Part shown: positions 1 through 7,234 of the stretch, piece after piece | Position numbering within the stretch: the first letter of the stretch is position 1 | Layout of the letters: each line of letters starts with the position of its first letter | Source of the DNA: an uncultured Collinsella sp. | GTDB lineage: Bacteria; Actinomycetota; Coriobacteriia; Coriobacteriales; Coriobacteriaceae | DNA length: 41,972 nucleotides | Assembly (NCBI GenBank): GCA_900541885.1 | Contig: UQKW01000019.1 | Coordinates: 1 to 41,972 of the forward strand | Direction: 5' to 3' | Notes under the pieces: generated by a model | Seen by the model: only the letters and a program-made list of their open reading frames with translations | Told to the model about the DNA's origin: nothing | Databases searched by the model: none | Position numbers and translations under genes: made by a program

Positions 1-1087
1 CGTTGGTGCCCATGAGGCCGTTGGTCTCCGAGAACGTCTTGAACGCCCTGCGGATGTAACTGGTGGTGGCGAAGGAGCCGTCCGGCCGCGACACGACGTA
101 GCTGTCCGCGAGGTCGCGCAGGCCGAGGGCCGATGCCTCCCGGAGCCTCTGCGAATCGATCTCGTGGATCTCTTTCAGGAAGGGGAGCAGGCCCACCGGG
201 TCGACGGGGATCGTCCTCAAGTCGTGGTTCTTGGTGTCCTTGATGAAGGAGCCCCTGTCCTTGACGTAGGCCACCGAGTGCCTGACCGTGATGAGCCCCG
301 ACTCGAAGTCGACGTCACACCAGCGCAGGCCGCAGACCTCGCCGATGCGCATCCCGGTGTGCAGGGCGAGCACGACCGCCCGCCTGAAGGTCGAGTCCGG
401 CATCATCGAGGTCACCGAGTTGAGCTTCGGCACGAGGTCGGAGCGCAGCGCGTTTCTGGGCCTGGCAATGACCCTGGGCGCGAGGGCGCCGTCGAACGGG
501 TTCCTCCCGATCGTGTCGTTGCTGCGCTTCAGCAGGACGGCGTAGAGCCGCTTGCCGAGCTTGAATGACTTGTTGAGCGTGTCCGGCGCCGTGCCCAGGG
601 CGATCCTGCGCCTCGACCACGCGTTGACGTCGTCGGTCGTCACCTCGTTCACGGGGACCAGACCCAGCTCGTCTCGCTCGATGTGCAGGGCGCTGTAGTG
701 GTAGTCGTCGCGGGTCGTCGGGGTGATCCTGTTCATCTCCAGGCAGAAGTCGATGAACTTCTCGAGCGCCTCGGAAAGCGGCAGCGCGGCGTAGTCATCC
801 CGCTGTTCGGCGGGAAGCCCGGCGCCGATAGCGGCCCTCGCCTCCTCGGCCTCGGCGAGTTCCAGCTCGACCTCCGACCTGAATTCCGCGAGGACGCGCA
901 TCGCCGCCGCCTTTCCCCGCGCGCTCTGCTTCAGGCAGGGCACGCGGGTGTTCCTGGTCCTCTGGACCTTCTTCCCGGTCATCTCGTCGGCCACCGTCAC
1001 GACAGCCTGCCATTTGCCCTTGTTCTTCCTCACGCCGCCGGCTCCGCATACGCGTAAGGTTTTATTGCTGCATTTCTCGTTCTGCAT
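1..1087 (-). CDS. Tyrosine recombinase (integrase) of an integrated element, partial
   Basis: The minus-strand frame opens at an ATG at 1087, with AGGAG five bases upstream, and stays open for 362 codons to the left edge, where it is cut off. An N-terminal arm-type region with basic residues is followed by a SAM-like core-binding segment around residues 105-190. The start of the catalytic domain follows, with the motif LALHTGMRIGEVCGLRW, whose Arg is the first catalytic residue of tyrosine recombinases. The later His-x-x-Arg and the nucleophilic Tyr lie beyond the window, so integrity cannot be judged. Codon use differs from the neighbours: GC is high and AGG is common for Arg, which supports acquired DNA. 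It lies next to a tRNA-Pro fragment, the usual target of such enzymes, so it probably integrates and excises the element that extends to the left. Confidence 0.88.
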   Translation of the reverse strand, partial: MQNEKCSNKTLRVCGAGGVRKNKGKWQAVVTVADEMTGKKVQRTRNTRVPCLKQSARGKAAAMRVLAEFRSEVELELAEAEEARAAIGAGLPAEQRDDYAALPLSEALEKFIDFCLEMNRITPTTRDDYHYSALHIERDELGLVPVNEVTTDDVNAWSRRRIALGTAPDTLNKSFKLGKRLYAVLLKRSNDTIGRNPFDGALAPRVIARPRNALRSDLVPKLNSVTSMMPDSTFRRAVVLALHTGMRIGEVCGLRWCDVDFESGLITVRHSVAYVKDRGSFIKDTKNHDLRTIPVDPVGLLPFLKEIHEIDSQRLREASALGLRDLADSYVVSRPDGSFATTSYIRRAFKTFSETNGLMGTN

Positions 1088-1337
1088 GTCTGCTCCTAAA
1101 TCCGCAGTTGATTAGAAACAGGCGGGCCCACCTGCGGGAACCCGGAGAGGCGACGATTCGGGGCTCCTACCCCCGTTGATTAAATCATCGGCTGCACCGC
1201 GCTCCTCGAAGCCGAAAATATGCTATCTGGACAGACCGCGCTGAGCTGGTAAAATATGCAAATGCGGAAATGCGCTACTTGCGCTATCTGCGCGTGTTTT
1301 AACAAAATAAGCACAGGTCAGGGTCATTCTGACCTCG
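1088..1337. other. Terminal non-coding region of the integrated element
   Basis: No gene is supported here. The stretch lies between the integrase start and the tRNA-Pro fragment, where arm-type integrase sites are normally found. Visible structure includes a 16-base near-palindrome at 1119-1134 (CAGGCGGG/CCCACCTG, one mismatch). There are two short direct repeats: AAAATATGC at 1215 and 1251, and GCTATCTG at 1222 and 1283. A 7-7-7 inverted repeat lies at 1315-1335. A regulatory or recombination role is inferred from position only. An open frame across 1256-1450 is an artefact of reading through tRNA sequence. Confidence 0.5.
1315..1335. repeat. Inverted repeat AGGTCAG-N7-CTGACCT beside the attachment site
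   Basis: Two perfect 7-base inverted arms are separated by 7 bases and end two bases before the tRNA-Pro fragment. The same two 7-base arms form the stem of the terminator just downstream of the tRNA (1392-1416). A 7-base spacer between inverted arms is the geometry of tyrosine-recombinase core sites, so this may be an integrase-binding site. It could also be an old terminator copy. Confidence 0.5.
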
Positions 1338-1382
1338 CTGGGGGTCAAGGGGTCGCTGGTTCGAATCCAGTCGTCCCGACCA
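1338..1382 (+). other. Attachment site: 3' fragment of tRNA-Pro(GGG)
   Basis: From the anticodon loop (CTGGGGG, anticodon GGG) to the encoded CCA, the sequence matches the 3' part of a tRNA-Pro. It includes the 3' anticodon-stem strand TCAAG, a T-arm with the loop TTCGAAT, and the 3' acceptor strand CGTCCCG followed by A-CCA. The 5' half is missing: upstream bases do not supply the 5' anticodon strand, D-arm or acceptor strand. This is the duplicated tRNA 3' end left at one boundary of an element integrated through the anticodon loop. The functional tRNA-Pro should lie at the other end, outside the window. Confidence 0.82.
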
Positions 1383-1390
1383 GAAGTTTG

Positions 1391-1421
1391 CAGGTCAGCC
1401 ACCTAGTGCCTGACCTTTTTT
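1391..1421 (+). terminator. Intrinsic terminator of the tRNA-Pro locus
   Basis: The stem AGGTCAG (1392-1398) pairs with CTGACCT (1410-1416) and runs into six T residues. It sits nine bases after the CCA of the tRNA fragment, so it is the original tRNA terminator on the core-chromosome side. Confidence 0.8.
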
Positions 1422-1490
1422 GTTTTAATCACCATGATTATTTTGCTTAAAGCAACAACGTTCCCGCTCGATGTAATCACCGAATCAAAA

Positions 1491-1549
1491 CGTGTACATC
1501 AGCCACCAAAATCGACATTTTTCGACATGTTTGGAGGCTGATGTACACG
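1491..1549. repeat. Long inverted repeat, 14 perfect bp plus 5 more
   Basis: CGTGTACATCAGCC (1491-1504) is perfectly complementary to 1536-1549. After one mismatch, five more pairs follow (1506-1510 with 1530-1534). The loop carries TCGACAT twice (1512-1518 and 1522-1528). No T-run follows on either strand, so it is not a normal intrinsic terminator. It lies between the tRNA locus and the promoter of the phosphatidyltransferase. It could be an operator, a small repeat element or an RNA structure. Confidence 0.7.
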
Positions 1550-1610
1550 AATGCGAAATCCCCGCCGCCTAAAAGCGCCCTCCACATGTCTGGACTCTCT
1601 ATGCTTACGC

Positions 1611-1639
1611 TGGATAGACATCGCCGGAACGGGTATAGT
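1611..1639 (+). promoter_or_regulatory. Promoter of the pgsA-like gene
   Basis: TGGATA (1611-1616), a 17-base spacer and TATAGT (1634-1639) form a good sigma-70-type promoter. Transcription would begin near 1646, about 30 bases before the GTG at 1676. This supports that GTG as the start rather than the upstream ATG at 1541. Confidence 0.6.
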
Positions 1640-1675
1640 ATCGAAAGTTTTGTCGTTAACCAGCGGGGGAGTCCT

Positions 1676-2380
1676 GTGGGCATCAAAAAGAAGATCAAAA
1701 AGGAGCTTATCGGCACTTCCGATTACCCGTCGAATAAGATCTTTACGATCTCCAATTTCATCACCTTTACGCGCCTGATCCTCACCCTGGTATTTCTGTA
1801 CCTGTTTGTGACGGACAACAACCGCGTCATCGCCATCGTTATCTACGCCGTTGCCGCCTCCACCGACTGGATGGACGGTCAGATCGCTCGCATGACTAAG
1901 ACGGTCTCATGGCTCGGCAAGGTCATGGATCCCATTTGCGACCGTGCGCTGCTGTTCACCGGCGTCTTGGGGCTGGTGGTCCGCGGAGAGCTGCCCATCT
2001 GGGTCTGCGTGCTCATTATTGGCCGCGACATCTATCTGGGCATCGGCACGCTTATCGTGCGCCATTATCACCGTCGCCCCATCGATGTTGTCTTCCCCGG
2101 AAAGATTGCCACAGCGCTGCTCATGACCGGCTTCTCGCTCATGCTGCTCGGGTTCCCCGTTATTGACGGCCTGCATCTTTTACCTTCAGCCCTTACGGCC
2201 TTCCCGGGCCTCAACGGAAGCTCGATGCCCCTCGGCATCTTCTTTGTGTACGGCGGCGTGATCTTCTCCATGCTCACCGCTGTCATCTACTCCATTAAGG
2301 GCGGAGCGGCCATTAAACAGGCTCTCACGCATCCCGAGGACGAGGACATCGACTTTCTGAACCCTGAAATCGAAGACTGA
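1676..2380 (+). CDS. CDP-alcohol phosphatidyltransferase, PgsA-like
   Basis: This 234-residue integral membrane protein has the CDP-alcohol phosphotransferase signature around DWMDGQIAR...GKVMDPICD, in which the spaced Asp residues bind metal and the CDP-linked lipid. Several hydrophobic segments follow (for example residues 25-60 and the C-terminal third). The family joins an alcohol such as glycerol-3-phosphate or inositol phosphate to CDP-diacylglycerol at the membrane. A GTG start at 1676 is chosen because GGGGGAG precedes it by four bases and a promoter lies just upstream. The window has a second family member (22572-23210) that is closer to classical PgsA, so this copy may use a different alcohol. 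The order pgsA-like, FHA, MerR resembles the mycobacterial pgsA2-garA-Rv1828 neighbourhood. Confidence 0.85.
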   Translation: MGIKKKIKKELIGTSDYPSNKIFTISNFITFTRLILTLVFLYLFVTDNNRVIAIVIYAVAASTDWMDGQIARMTKTVSWLGKVMDPICDRALLFTGVLGLVVRGELPIWVCVLIIGRDIYLGIGTLIVRHYHRRPIDVVFPGKIATALLMTGFSLMLLGFPVIDGLHLLPSALTAFPGLNGSSMPLGIFFVYGGVIFSMLTAVIYSIKGGAAIKQALTHPEDEDIDFLNPEIED

Positions 2381-2446
2381 TTCGTTGGGGTATGATTACG
2401 TACGGTTCATTATTTGCGGCACGTCCGCGATAAGTTAGGGGTTGTC

Positions 2447-2881
2447 ATGGACAACATGGTTAACAATATGCCTCAGAATGATAAGACTGCTGACGCTACC
2501 TGCGTATTCCGCGTGCCTTCAAGCGACGTCACCGTTCCCGACCTCATGGCCAACGTGCGCATCACCGCCCCCGTTCTGTCCATCGTCAAGGGTCCGCAGA
2601 CTGGTGCCGCTTTTGAGCTCGAGGATGACGTGACCACCATTGGCCGCGATCCCGCGAACGGCATCTTCCTCAATGACATGACCGTTTCGCGCAGCCACGC
2701 GCGCATTATTCGCGAGGGCCTCGGCGCTCGCATCGAGGACTTGGGCTCGCTCAATGGCACCTGGGTCGACGGTGCCATCGTCAATGCAGCCCCGCTGCAC
2801 GACGGTTCTTCCGTCCAGATCGGTACGTTTACGCTCATCTACCACGAGAGCACGCCGGAGCGCATCGAAACCGGTGAGTAG
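2447..2881 (+). CDS. FHA-domain protein, GarA/OdhI-like
   Basis: The protein has 144 residues. The C-terminal two thirds is a forkhead-associated domain that reads phosphothreonine, with the hallmarks TTIGRDP, SRSHARI and DLGSLNGTWVDG. The N-terminal tail contains DATCVFRVPS (Thr18), which resembles the ETTSVFRAD tail of mycobacterial GarA and corynebacterial OdhI. In those proteins a kinase phosphorylates the Thr and the FHA domain then binds its own tail. The ATG at 2447 is chosen because TTAGGGG precedes it. Four bases separate the stop from the MerR gene, so they are probably co-transcribed. The FHA identity is firm, while the GarA-type switch is inferred from the tail and the synteny. 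Confidence 0.9.
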   Translation: MDNMVNNMPQNDKTADATCVFRVPSSDVTVPDLMANVRITAPVLSIVKGPQTGAAFELEDDVTTIGRDPANGIFLNDMTVSRSHARIIREGLGARIEDLGSLNGTWVDGAIVNAAPLHDGSSVQIGTFTLIYHESTPERIETGE

Positions 2882-2884
2882 GGC

Positions 2885-3763
2885 ATGGCCGAACGCAACT
2901 ATCTGAGTATCGGCCAAGTCGTCAACCTACTTCGAGGCGCATACCCCGATCTTTCGAACTCAAAAATTAGATTTCTAGAGGATGAGGGGCTCATTACCCC
3001 TCATCGTACGCCTAAGGGATACCGTCAGTACTCCAAGGAGGACGTTGATCGCCTGGAGGTCATTCTGCACCTGCAGAAGACCCGCTATATGCCACTCAAC
3101 GTGATTAAGCAGCGCTTGGAAAACGCCACGGACCTGTCAACGCTCGCTTACGAGGTGGGCTTGTTGTCCGATGTTCCGCTCAAGACGGAGCCCAAGGAGA
3201 CTAAGCAAAAGCTGCATCCTATCGAGACCATTCCCGATATGCTGGGCGTCGAGATTTCGTTTATCCGCTCGCTCGCCGAGAACGACCTCATTCGCATCAT
3301 CAAGAGTCCGCAAAATCGTGAGCTCGTCGATGGTCGCGATTTCCCGATCATCCGCTACTGCTCCGAGCTGTCACGCTTCCATATCGAGCCGCGCAACCTG
3401 CGTCAGTACGTGTCTTCCGCCAACCGCGAGTCCTCGATGTTTGAGCAGGTGCTCGTGAGCATGCTCGGCATGGACACCTCCGATGACGAGCGCGACGCCA
3501 AGCTCGAGCGTGCGTTTAAGAAGCTTCACGACCTGACGGAGGGCGTGCACACCGCGCTGCTCAAGAACCGCGTTTTTGAGTCGCTCAACGCCGTGGTCGA
3601 GGACGCCGACATCGATGCACTCGATGAGGAAATCACTCGCTCCGAGTCAACCAAGGCCAAAAACGAAGAGATAGGCGCGCCGGCTTCGCACGAGGATTCC
3701 CTCGTAAAGCCGCTCAAGGTCGTCACCCCTTCGCAATCCGGCACCGCCACCGCGGGCAAATAA
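2885..3763 (+). CDS. MerR-family transcriptional regulator, FtsR/Rv1828-like
   Basis: The protein has 292 residues. The N-terminal winged helix-turn-helix (residues 5-75) reads YLSIGQVVNLL, then KIRFLEDEGLITPHRTPKGY and YSKEDVDRL, as in MerR proteins. A second helix-turn-helix-like stretch (IPDMLGVEISFIRSLAENDL) lies near residue 120. No metal-binding cysteines are seen, so it is not a classical metal sensor. The position directly after a GarA/OdhI-like FHA gene matches Rv1827-Rv1828 in Mycobacterium and odhI-ftsR in Corynebacterium, where the MerR protein activates ftsZ. A role in cell-division gene control is therefore inferred. The tail is rich in Glu, Ser and Lys and probably flexible. 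Confidence 0.87.
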   Translation: MAERNYLSIGQVVNLLRGAYPDLSNSKIRFLEDEGLITPHRTPKGYRQYSKEDVDRLEVILHLQKTRYMPLNVIKQRLENATDLSTLAYEVGLLSDVPLKTEPKETKQKLHPIETIPDMLGVEISFIRSLAENDLIRIIKSPQNRELVDGRDFPIIRYCSELSRFHIEPRNLRQYVSSANRESSMFEQVLVSMLGMDTSDDERDAKLERAFKKLHDLTEGVHTALLKNRVFESLNAVVEDADIDALDEEITRSESTKAKNEEIGAPASHEDSLVKPLKVVTPSQSGTATAGK

Positions 3764-3803
3764 CAGCTGCCGCTTATCCGGCAACCCATTGAAAGGTCAT
3801 GCA

Positions 3804-4334
3804 ATGTACGACTTCGAATCTCAAATCGTCGACATCCCCGACTATCCCGAGCCCGGAGTCATCTTTAAAGACATCACGCCGCTCTTTGGCAATCCCGAGG
3901 CGCTCAAAGCCATGACCGATGCCCTCGCCGAGCACTTTGCCGGCATGGGAATCACCAAGGTCGTGGGTCCCGAGGCTCGCGGCTTTATGGTTGGCGTACC
4001 GGTGGCTGTAGCCCTTGGCGCCGGCTTTGTTCCCGCACGTAAACCTGGCAAGCTACCGCGCGAGACCGTAAGTCAGAGCTACGAGCTCGAGTACGGCACC
4101 GATTCAATTGAGATCCATGCCGACGCTATCAGCTCTAAAGATACCGTGTTGATTCTGGACGACTTGGTCGCGACGGGCGGAACCGTCGAGGCAACAGGTA
4201 AACTGGTGCGAGATATGGGCGCAAAGCTTGTCGGTTACGGTTGTATCCTTGAGCTTGCGTTTCTCAACCCGCGCGAGAAGCTCACACCGTCTAATGACGA
4301 TGTGGAGCTCTTTAGCCTGGTGACGGTGGACTAG
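3804..4334 (+). CDS. apt: Adenine phosphoribosyltransferase
   Basis: Apt converts adenine and PRPP to AMP and pyrophosphate in purine salvage in the cytosol. At 176 residues the length is normal. The family's N-terminal part reads DIPDYPEPGVIFKDITPL. The PRPP-binding loop is VLILDDLVATGGT around residues 115-127, with the two acidic residues, and the base-binding region contains GPEARGFM. The ATG at 3804 follows GAAAGG by seven bases and is preferred over an in-frame TTG at 3789. It lies 40 bases after the MerR gene on the same strand and may share its transcript. Another salvage enzyme, hpt, occurs at 37518. Confidence 0.96.
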   Translation: MYDFESQIVDIPDYPEPGVIFKDITPLFGNPEALKAMTDALAEHFAGMGITKVVGPEARGFMVGVPVAVALGAGFVPARKPGKLPRETVSQSYELEYGTDSIEIHADAISSKDTVLILDDLVATGGTVEATGKLVRDMGAKLVGYGCILELAFLNPREKLTPSNDDVELFSLVTVD

Positions 4335-4366
4335 CCGTTACCCTTAGTTACTGGAAAGGAAGCTAC

Positions 4367-5494
4367 ATGCGCACAGCAAACACGAACAAAAACATGGCAC
4401 GCTGCGCTGCTACGGCAACCCTCGCTTGTGTTTTGGGCTTGGGCCTCGCGGCTCCTGCCTACGCCGATACCGCATCCGACCTTGCCGCTGCTCGTACGAA
4501 GCTCGAGCAGATCGGTACCCAAACTCAGCAGATTTACGATGAGCTCGCCACGCAGACGCAGGCGCTCGATCAGACTGCTGGCGAGATCACGCAAAAGCAG
4601 CAGGAGATCGCCGATGGTCAGGCCAAGCTCTCGACCTATGTCGCCGGCGAGTACAAAACCGGCGGTCTGAGCCTGCTTCAGGTTCTGACGGGCGTCGATG
4701 ACCTGAGCGATATGCTCAACCGTCTGTTCTACTACGGCAAAGTTTCCGATAAGCAGGCTCAGACCATTCAAGAGGTCAAGGAGCTCAAACAGCAGCTCAC
4801 CGATAGGCAGGCCGAGCAGGAAAAGAACGTCGCCACCACGCAAAAGAAGGTCGACGAGCTTAACGCCCAGCAGGCTGAAGCACAGAACGTCGTAAACTCT
4901 CTGGATTCACAGCTGCAGGCTGAGCTTGCCGCTGAGGCCGAGGCCAACGCCGCGCTGCAGGCCGGCATCAACGCCAGTACCGCCGAGAAGGCCACGGTGA
5001 GCAACGAGACTGCCGGTGCGACCGAGAACACCAACAACGGTGGCCAGACCAGCAATAACAACAACCAGGGCGGCAACACTCCGGCTCCTACGCCGGCACC
5101 TGCTCCGACACCGCAGCCCTCCACGCCTGCCCCGGCTCCGACGCCTTCTGCTCCGAGCCAGTCCGTCGATGGCGGTTCTGTTGTCTCGCGTGCATACAGC
5201 AAGCTTGGTTGCGCCTATTCCTGGGGCGGAATTGGCCCGAACAGTTTCGACTGCTCTGGTTTTGTTAGCTATTGCCTCACTGGTCGCTATTGCCGCCTGG
5301 GCACCACGGGCACCTTTATGGGCTGGACGCGTGTGTCCGATCCGCAGCCCGGTGACGTTGTGGTCAACTCGTACCACACCGGCATTTACATCGGTGGTGG
5401 TCAGATGATTCATGCTTCCGACTACAACACGGGTGTTATCATCAGCTCCGTTGCCGCCGGCATGAACAACAACTACATTTTCGTGCGCTACTAA
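4367..5494 (+). CDS. Secreted NlpC/P60 peptidoglycan hydrolase with coiled coil
   Basis: The protein has 375 residues. A signal peptide (residues 1 to about 34, ending at AYA) shows export. A long coiled coil rich in Gln, Lys and Glu follows (about residues 35-205), then a Pro/Ala/Thr linker with repeated PAPTP units (about 220-265). The C-terminal NlpC/P60 domain has catalytic Cys296 in FDCSGF, His337 in YHTGIYIGGG and a third polar His349, spaced 12 apart as in Spr. Such enzymes cut peptide stems of peptidoglycan, and a coiled coil of this type often keeps them inactive until they bind a division partner such as FtsEX, as in PcsB or RipC. That regulation is inferred. A strong RBS (GGAAAGGAAG) precedes the ATG. 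Confidence 0.92.
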   Translation: MRTANTNKNMARCAATATLACVLGLGLAAPAYADTASDLAAARTKLEQIGTQTQQIYDELATQTQALDQTAGEITQKQQEIADGQAKLSTYVAGEYKTGGLSLLQVLTGVDDLSDMLNRLFYYGKVSDKQAQTIQEVKELKQQLTDRQAEQEKNVATTQKKVDELNAQQAEAQNVVNSLDSQLQAELAAEAEANAALQAGINASTAEKATVSNETAGATENTNNGGQTSNNNNQGGNTPAPTPAPAPTPQPSTPAPAPTPSAPSQSVDGGSVVSRAYSKLGCAYSWGGIGPNSFDCSGFVSYCLTGRYCRLGTTGTFMGWTRVSDPQPGDVVVNSYHTGIYIGGGQMIHASDYNTGVIISSVAAGMNNNYIFVRY

Positions 5495-5517
5495 GTATTC
5501 AGATAAAGCAAACGGAT

Positions 5518-5555
5518 ATGGACCTCGTGGCTTTGAGTCATGGGGTCCATTCTTT
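5518..5555 (+). terminator. Intrinsic terminator after the NlpC/P60 gene
   Basis: ATGGACC (5518-5524) pairs with GGTCCAT (5544-5550) and is followed by TCTTTT. It separates the hydrolase from degV. Confidence 0.75.
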
Positions 5556-5570
5556 TGCCTTTAGTGCAGT

Positions 5571-5601
5571 CCGCTATCTAGTTTTGAATACTAGATAGCG
5601 G
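5571..5601. promoter_or_regulatory. Palindromic operator upstream of degV
   Basis: A perfect 12-bp inverted repeat, CCGCTATCTAGT and its complement, flanks TTTGAAT. The 17-base core TATCTAGTTTTGAATAC (5575-5591) recurs exactly at 7249-7265 in front of the DUF1836 gene. No T-run follows, so it is not a terminator. It ends where the -35 element of the degV promoter would begin, which fits binding of a regulator. Confidence 0.65.
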
Positions 5602-5623
5602 CCCAATCGGTCTGCAAGATGGC

Positions 5624-5629
5624 TATAAT
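5624..5629 (+). promoter_or_regulatory. -10 element of the degV promoter
   Basis: TATAAT is a perfect -10 hexamer, but the position 17 bases upstream (5601-5606, GCCCAA) does not resemble a -35 box. A promoter with a good -10 and a missing -35 next to a palindrome suggests dependence on an activator bound at 5571-5601. Confidence 0.55.
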
Positions 5630-5658
5630 TGAATGGGAACGATTAGAAAGGACCCTCT

Positions 5659-6525
5659 ATGAGCTGGGCACTTATCTCCGATTCAAGCTGCAACCTCCGC
5701 GATTGGCAACCGATCGCACCCCATACCACCTTTGCATTTGCTCCCCTCAAAATTCGAGTGGGGGAGCGTGAATTCGTCGATGACCTTTCGCTCGATGTTC
5801 ATGAGCTCAACTGCGCTGTTCAGGCGGAGACGGACGCTTCTTCGAGCGCTTGTCCCAGCGTAGGGGAGTGGGCCGAGCTCTTCAAATTGGCAGACAAGAC
5901 CATCTGCATGCCGATCTCTGAGGGCGTGTCGGGCAGCTACAACGCGGCAGCCACGGCTCGCGATATGGTTCTTGCCGAGGAGCCCGACCGACAGATTCAT
6001 CTAGTCAATTCACGCGCAGCTGGCGGCAAAATGGACCTCATTTTCTTGCTGTTCGACCGCTATCTTGCAAGCAATCCGAATGTCTCATTCGAGGATGCTT
6101 GCGCATACTTCGATAGCCTTGAGCAGAACAGCAAAATCCTCTTCAGTTTGTGCAATTACGAAAACCTCGCCAAAGCTGGACGTATCCCTAAGGCAGCCGG
6201 CGTCATTGCCAACAAGCTCAATATCCGCATTTTGGGCACAGCGAGTGAGGCCGGTAAAATCGAACTCGTCGGGCACACGCGTGGCGAAAAGAAGATGCTC
6301 AACAAGATTATCGACACTATGGAAGCCGAGGGCTTTACGGGCGGTGAGGTCATCATCGATCACGTTGAGAACGAAGCTGGAGCCCAGGCGCTTACTGATC
6401 GCATAGTCGAACATTGGCCCGGCTCCAAGACCATCATCATGCCCTGCAACGGCCTGGATTCCTATTACGCCGAGATGCACGGCCTGATCATCGGCTACGG
6501 CATGGGCGTAGCTTCGGGCAAATAA
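5659..6525 (+). CDS. DegV family fatty-acid-binding protein
   Basis: The protein has 288 residues, normal for DegV. The N-terminal motif is ISDSSCNL, and ISEGVSGSYNAA corresponds to the family's SGTYNSA lipid-contact loop. The central NYENLAKAGRIPKAAG matches the conserved L-x-x-GRI segment. DegV/FakB proteins bind a fatty acid and present it to the FakA kinase, so that exogenous or recycled fatty acids enter phospholipid synthesis; no FakA gene is in the window. The ATG at 5659 follows AGAAAGGA by six bases. The gene has its own promoter with an upstream palindrome shared with the convergent DUF1836 gene, suggesting joint control. Confidence 0.93.
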   Translation: MSWALISDSSCNLRDWQPIAPHTTFAFAPLKIRVGEREFVDDLSLDVHELNCAVQAETDASSSACPSVGEWAELFKLADKTICMPISEGVSGSYNAAATARDMVLAEEPDRQIHLVNSRAAGGKMDLIFLLFDRYLASNPNVSFEDACAYFDSLEQNSKILFSLCNYENLAKAGRIPKAAGVIANKLNIRILGTASEAGKIELVGHTRGEKKMLNKIIDTMEAEGFTGGEVIIDHVENEAGAQALTDRIVEHWPGSKTIIMPCNGLDSYYAEMHGLIIGYGMGVASGK

Positions 6526-6541
6526 AGTCCAACCAAGCAAA

Positions 6542-6589
6542 AAAACGGGCGGGACAAAGCGACAGATGGCTCTTTGTCCCGCCCGTTTT
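6542..6589. terminator. Bidirectional terminator between degV and the DUF1836 gene
   Basis: An 18-bp perfect stem (AAAACGGGCGGGACAAAG and its complement) with a 12-base loop has A and T runs at both ends. It therefore serves both converging transcripts. Confidence 0.88.
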
Positions 6590-6598
6590 ATGCGTCGG

Positions 6599-7210
6599 CT
6601 AGCTATTAAACCCGTTGAACTTGAGATAGCTCATCAAGTAAGCCTTCGAAACAAAGGATGAAACCGCGCTGCGCACAAGCAGCGACTCACGCGTTACCTG
6701 ATGCGCCGTATCGGGAACCGGCGTCTGCTCGACGGAAAACGCCGAACGAATCGATGCCTCGAGCTGATCAACCACATAATCGAAGGCCGTCGGGGCATCG
6801 TAGCTCAAACGCTGAATGTTAAAGAGTGCCTGCACCGCAGCAATAGGTAGCACCTGCTTAAAGATGCAGATAGCGATCAGGCGGGCAATCTGCTCGCGAC
6901 CATATTGCTTTTTGACCGGAGCAGGCACCAGGCCGACCTTCACGTAGTTATTGATCATCGATGGCGTAATGATAGGCTGCTCAACGCAAATGGACAGCGG
7001 CTCCATCCACAGCGCAACATACTCAATGACCTGGTCGCGGTAGAGCGTCACATTGGGCAACTGGTCATAGCGCGGCAGACTCAACGTATTGAGTTTGCGC
7101 ACGATATCGGACTGAATAAATGCATCGGGCAGCACAGTGGGCTGAATATCCTCAGGCTTAATGCTGACCGACGAATCAGACATCGGAATAATGTGTTTAA
7201 CGTGGTTCAT
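6599..7210 (-). CDS. DUF1836 family protein, probable DNA-binding regulator
   Basis: The protein has 203 residues. The conserved DUF1836 region spans about residues 30-140 and includes LPRYDQLPNVTLYRDQVIEY, then ITPSMINNYVKVGLVP and KKQYGREQIARLIAICIFKQ. The second motif resembles the recognition helix of MerR-type helix-turn-helix proteins, so DNA binding is likely, though the family has no firmly assigned function known to me. The ATG at 7210 is chosen because GGAGGA lies five bases upstream on the minus strand. Its promoter region (7235-7276) contains a copy of the 17-base motif found before degV. Self-regulation and control of degV are inferred from that sharing. Confidence 0.82.
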   Translation of the reverse strand: MNHVKHIIPMSDSSVSIKPEDIQPTVLPDAFIQSDIVRKLNTLSLPRYDQLPNVTLYRDQVIEYVALWMEPLSICVEQPIITPSMINNYVKVGLVPAPVKKQYGREQIARLIAICIFKQVLPIAAVQALFNIQRLSYDAPTAFDYVVDQLEASIRSAFSVEQTPVPDTAHQVTRESLLVRSAVSSFVSKAYLMSYLKFNGFNS

Positions 7211-7234
7211 AAAGGTCCTCCGTTCATTTTCTAT

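Noticed and set aside
1256..1450. A 64-codon plus-strand open frame across the tRNA-Pro fragment
   Set aside because: Its GVAGSNPVVPTR stretch is the translated T-arm of a tRNA; it has no ribosome site and runs into the terminator.
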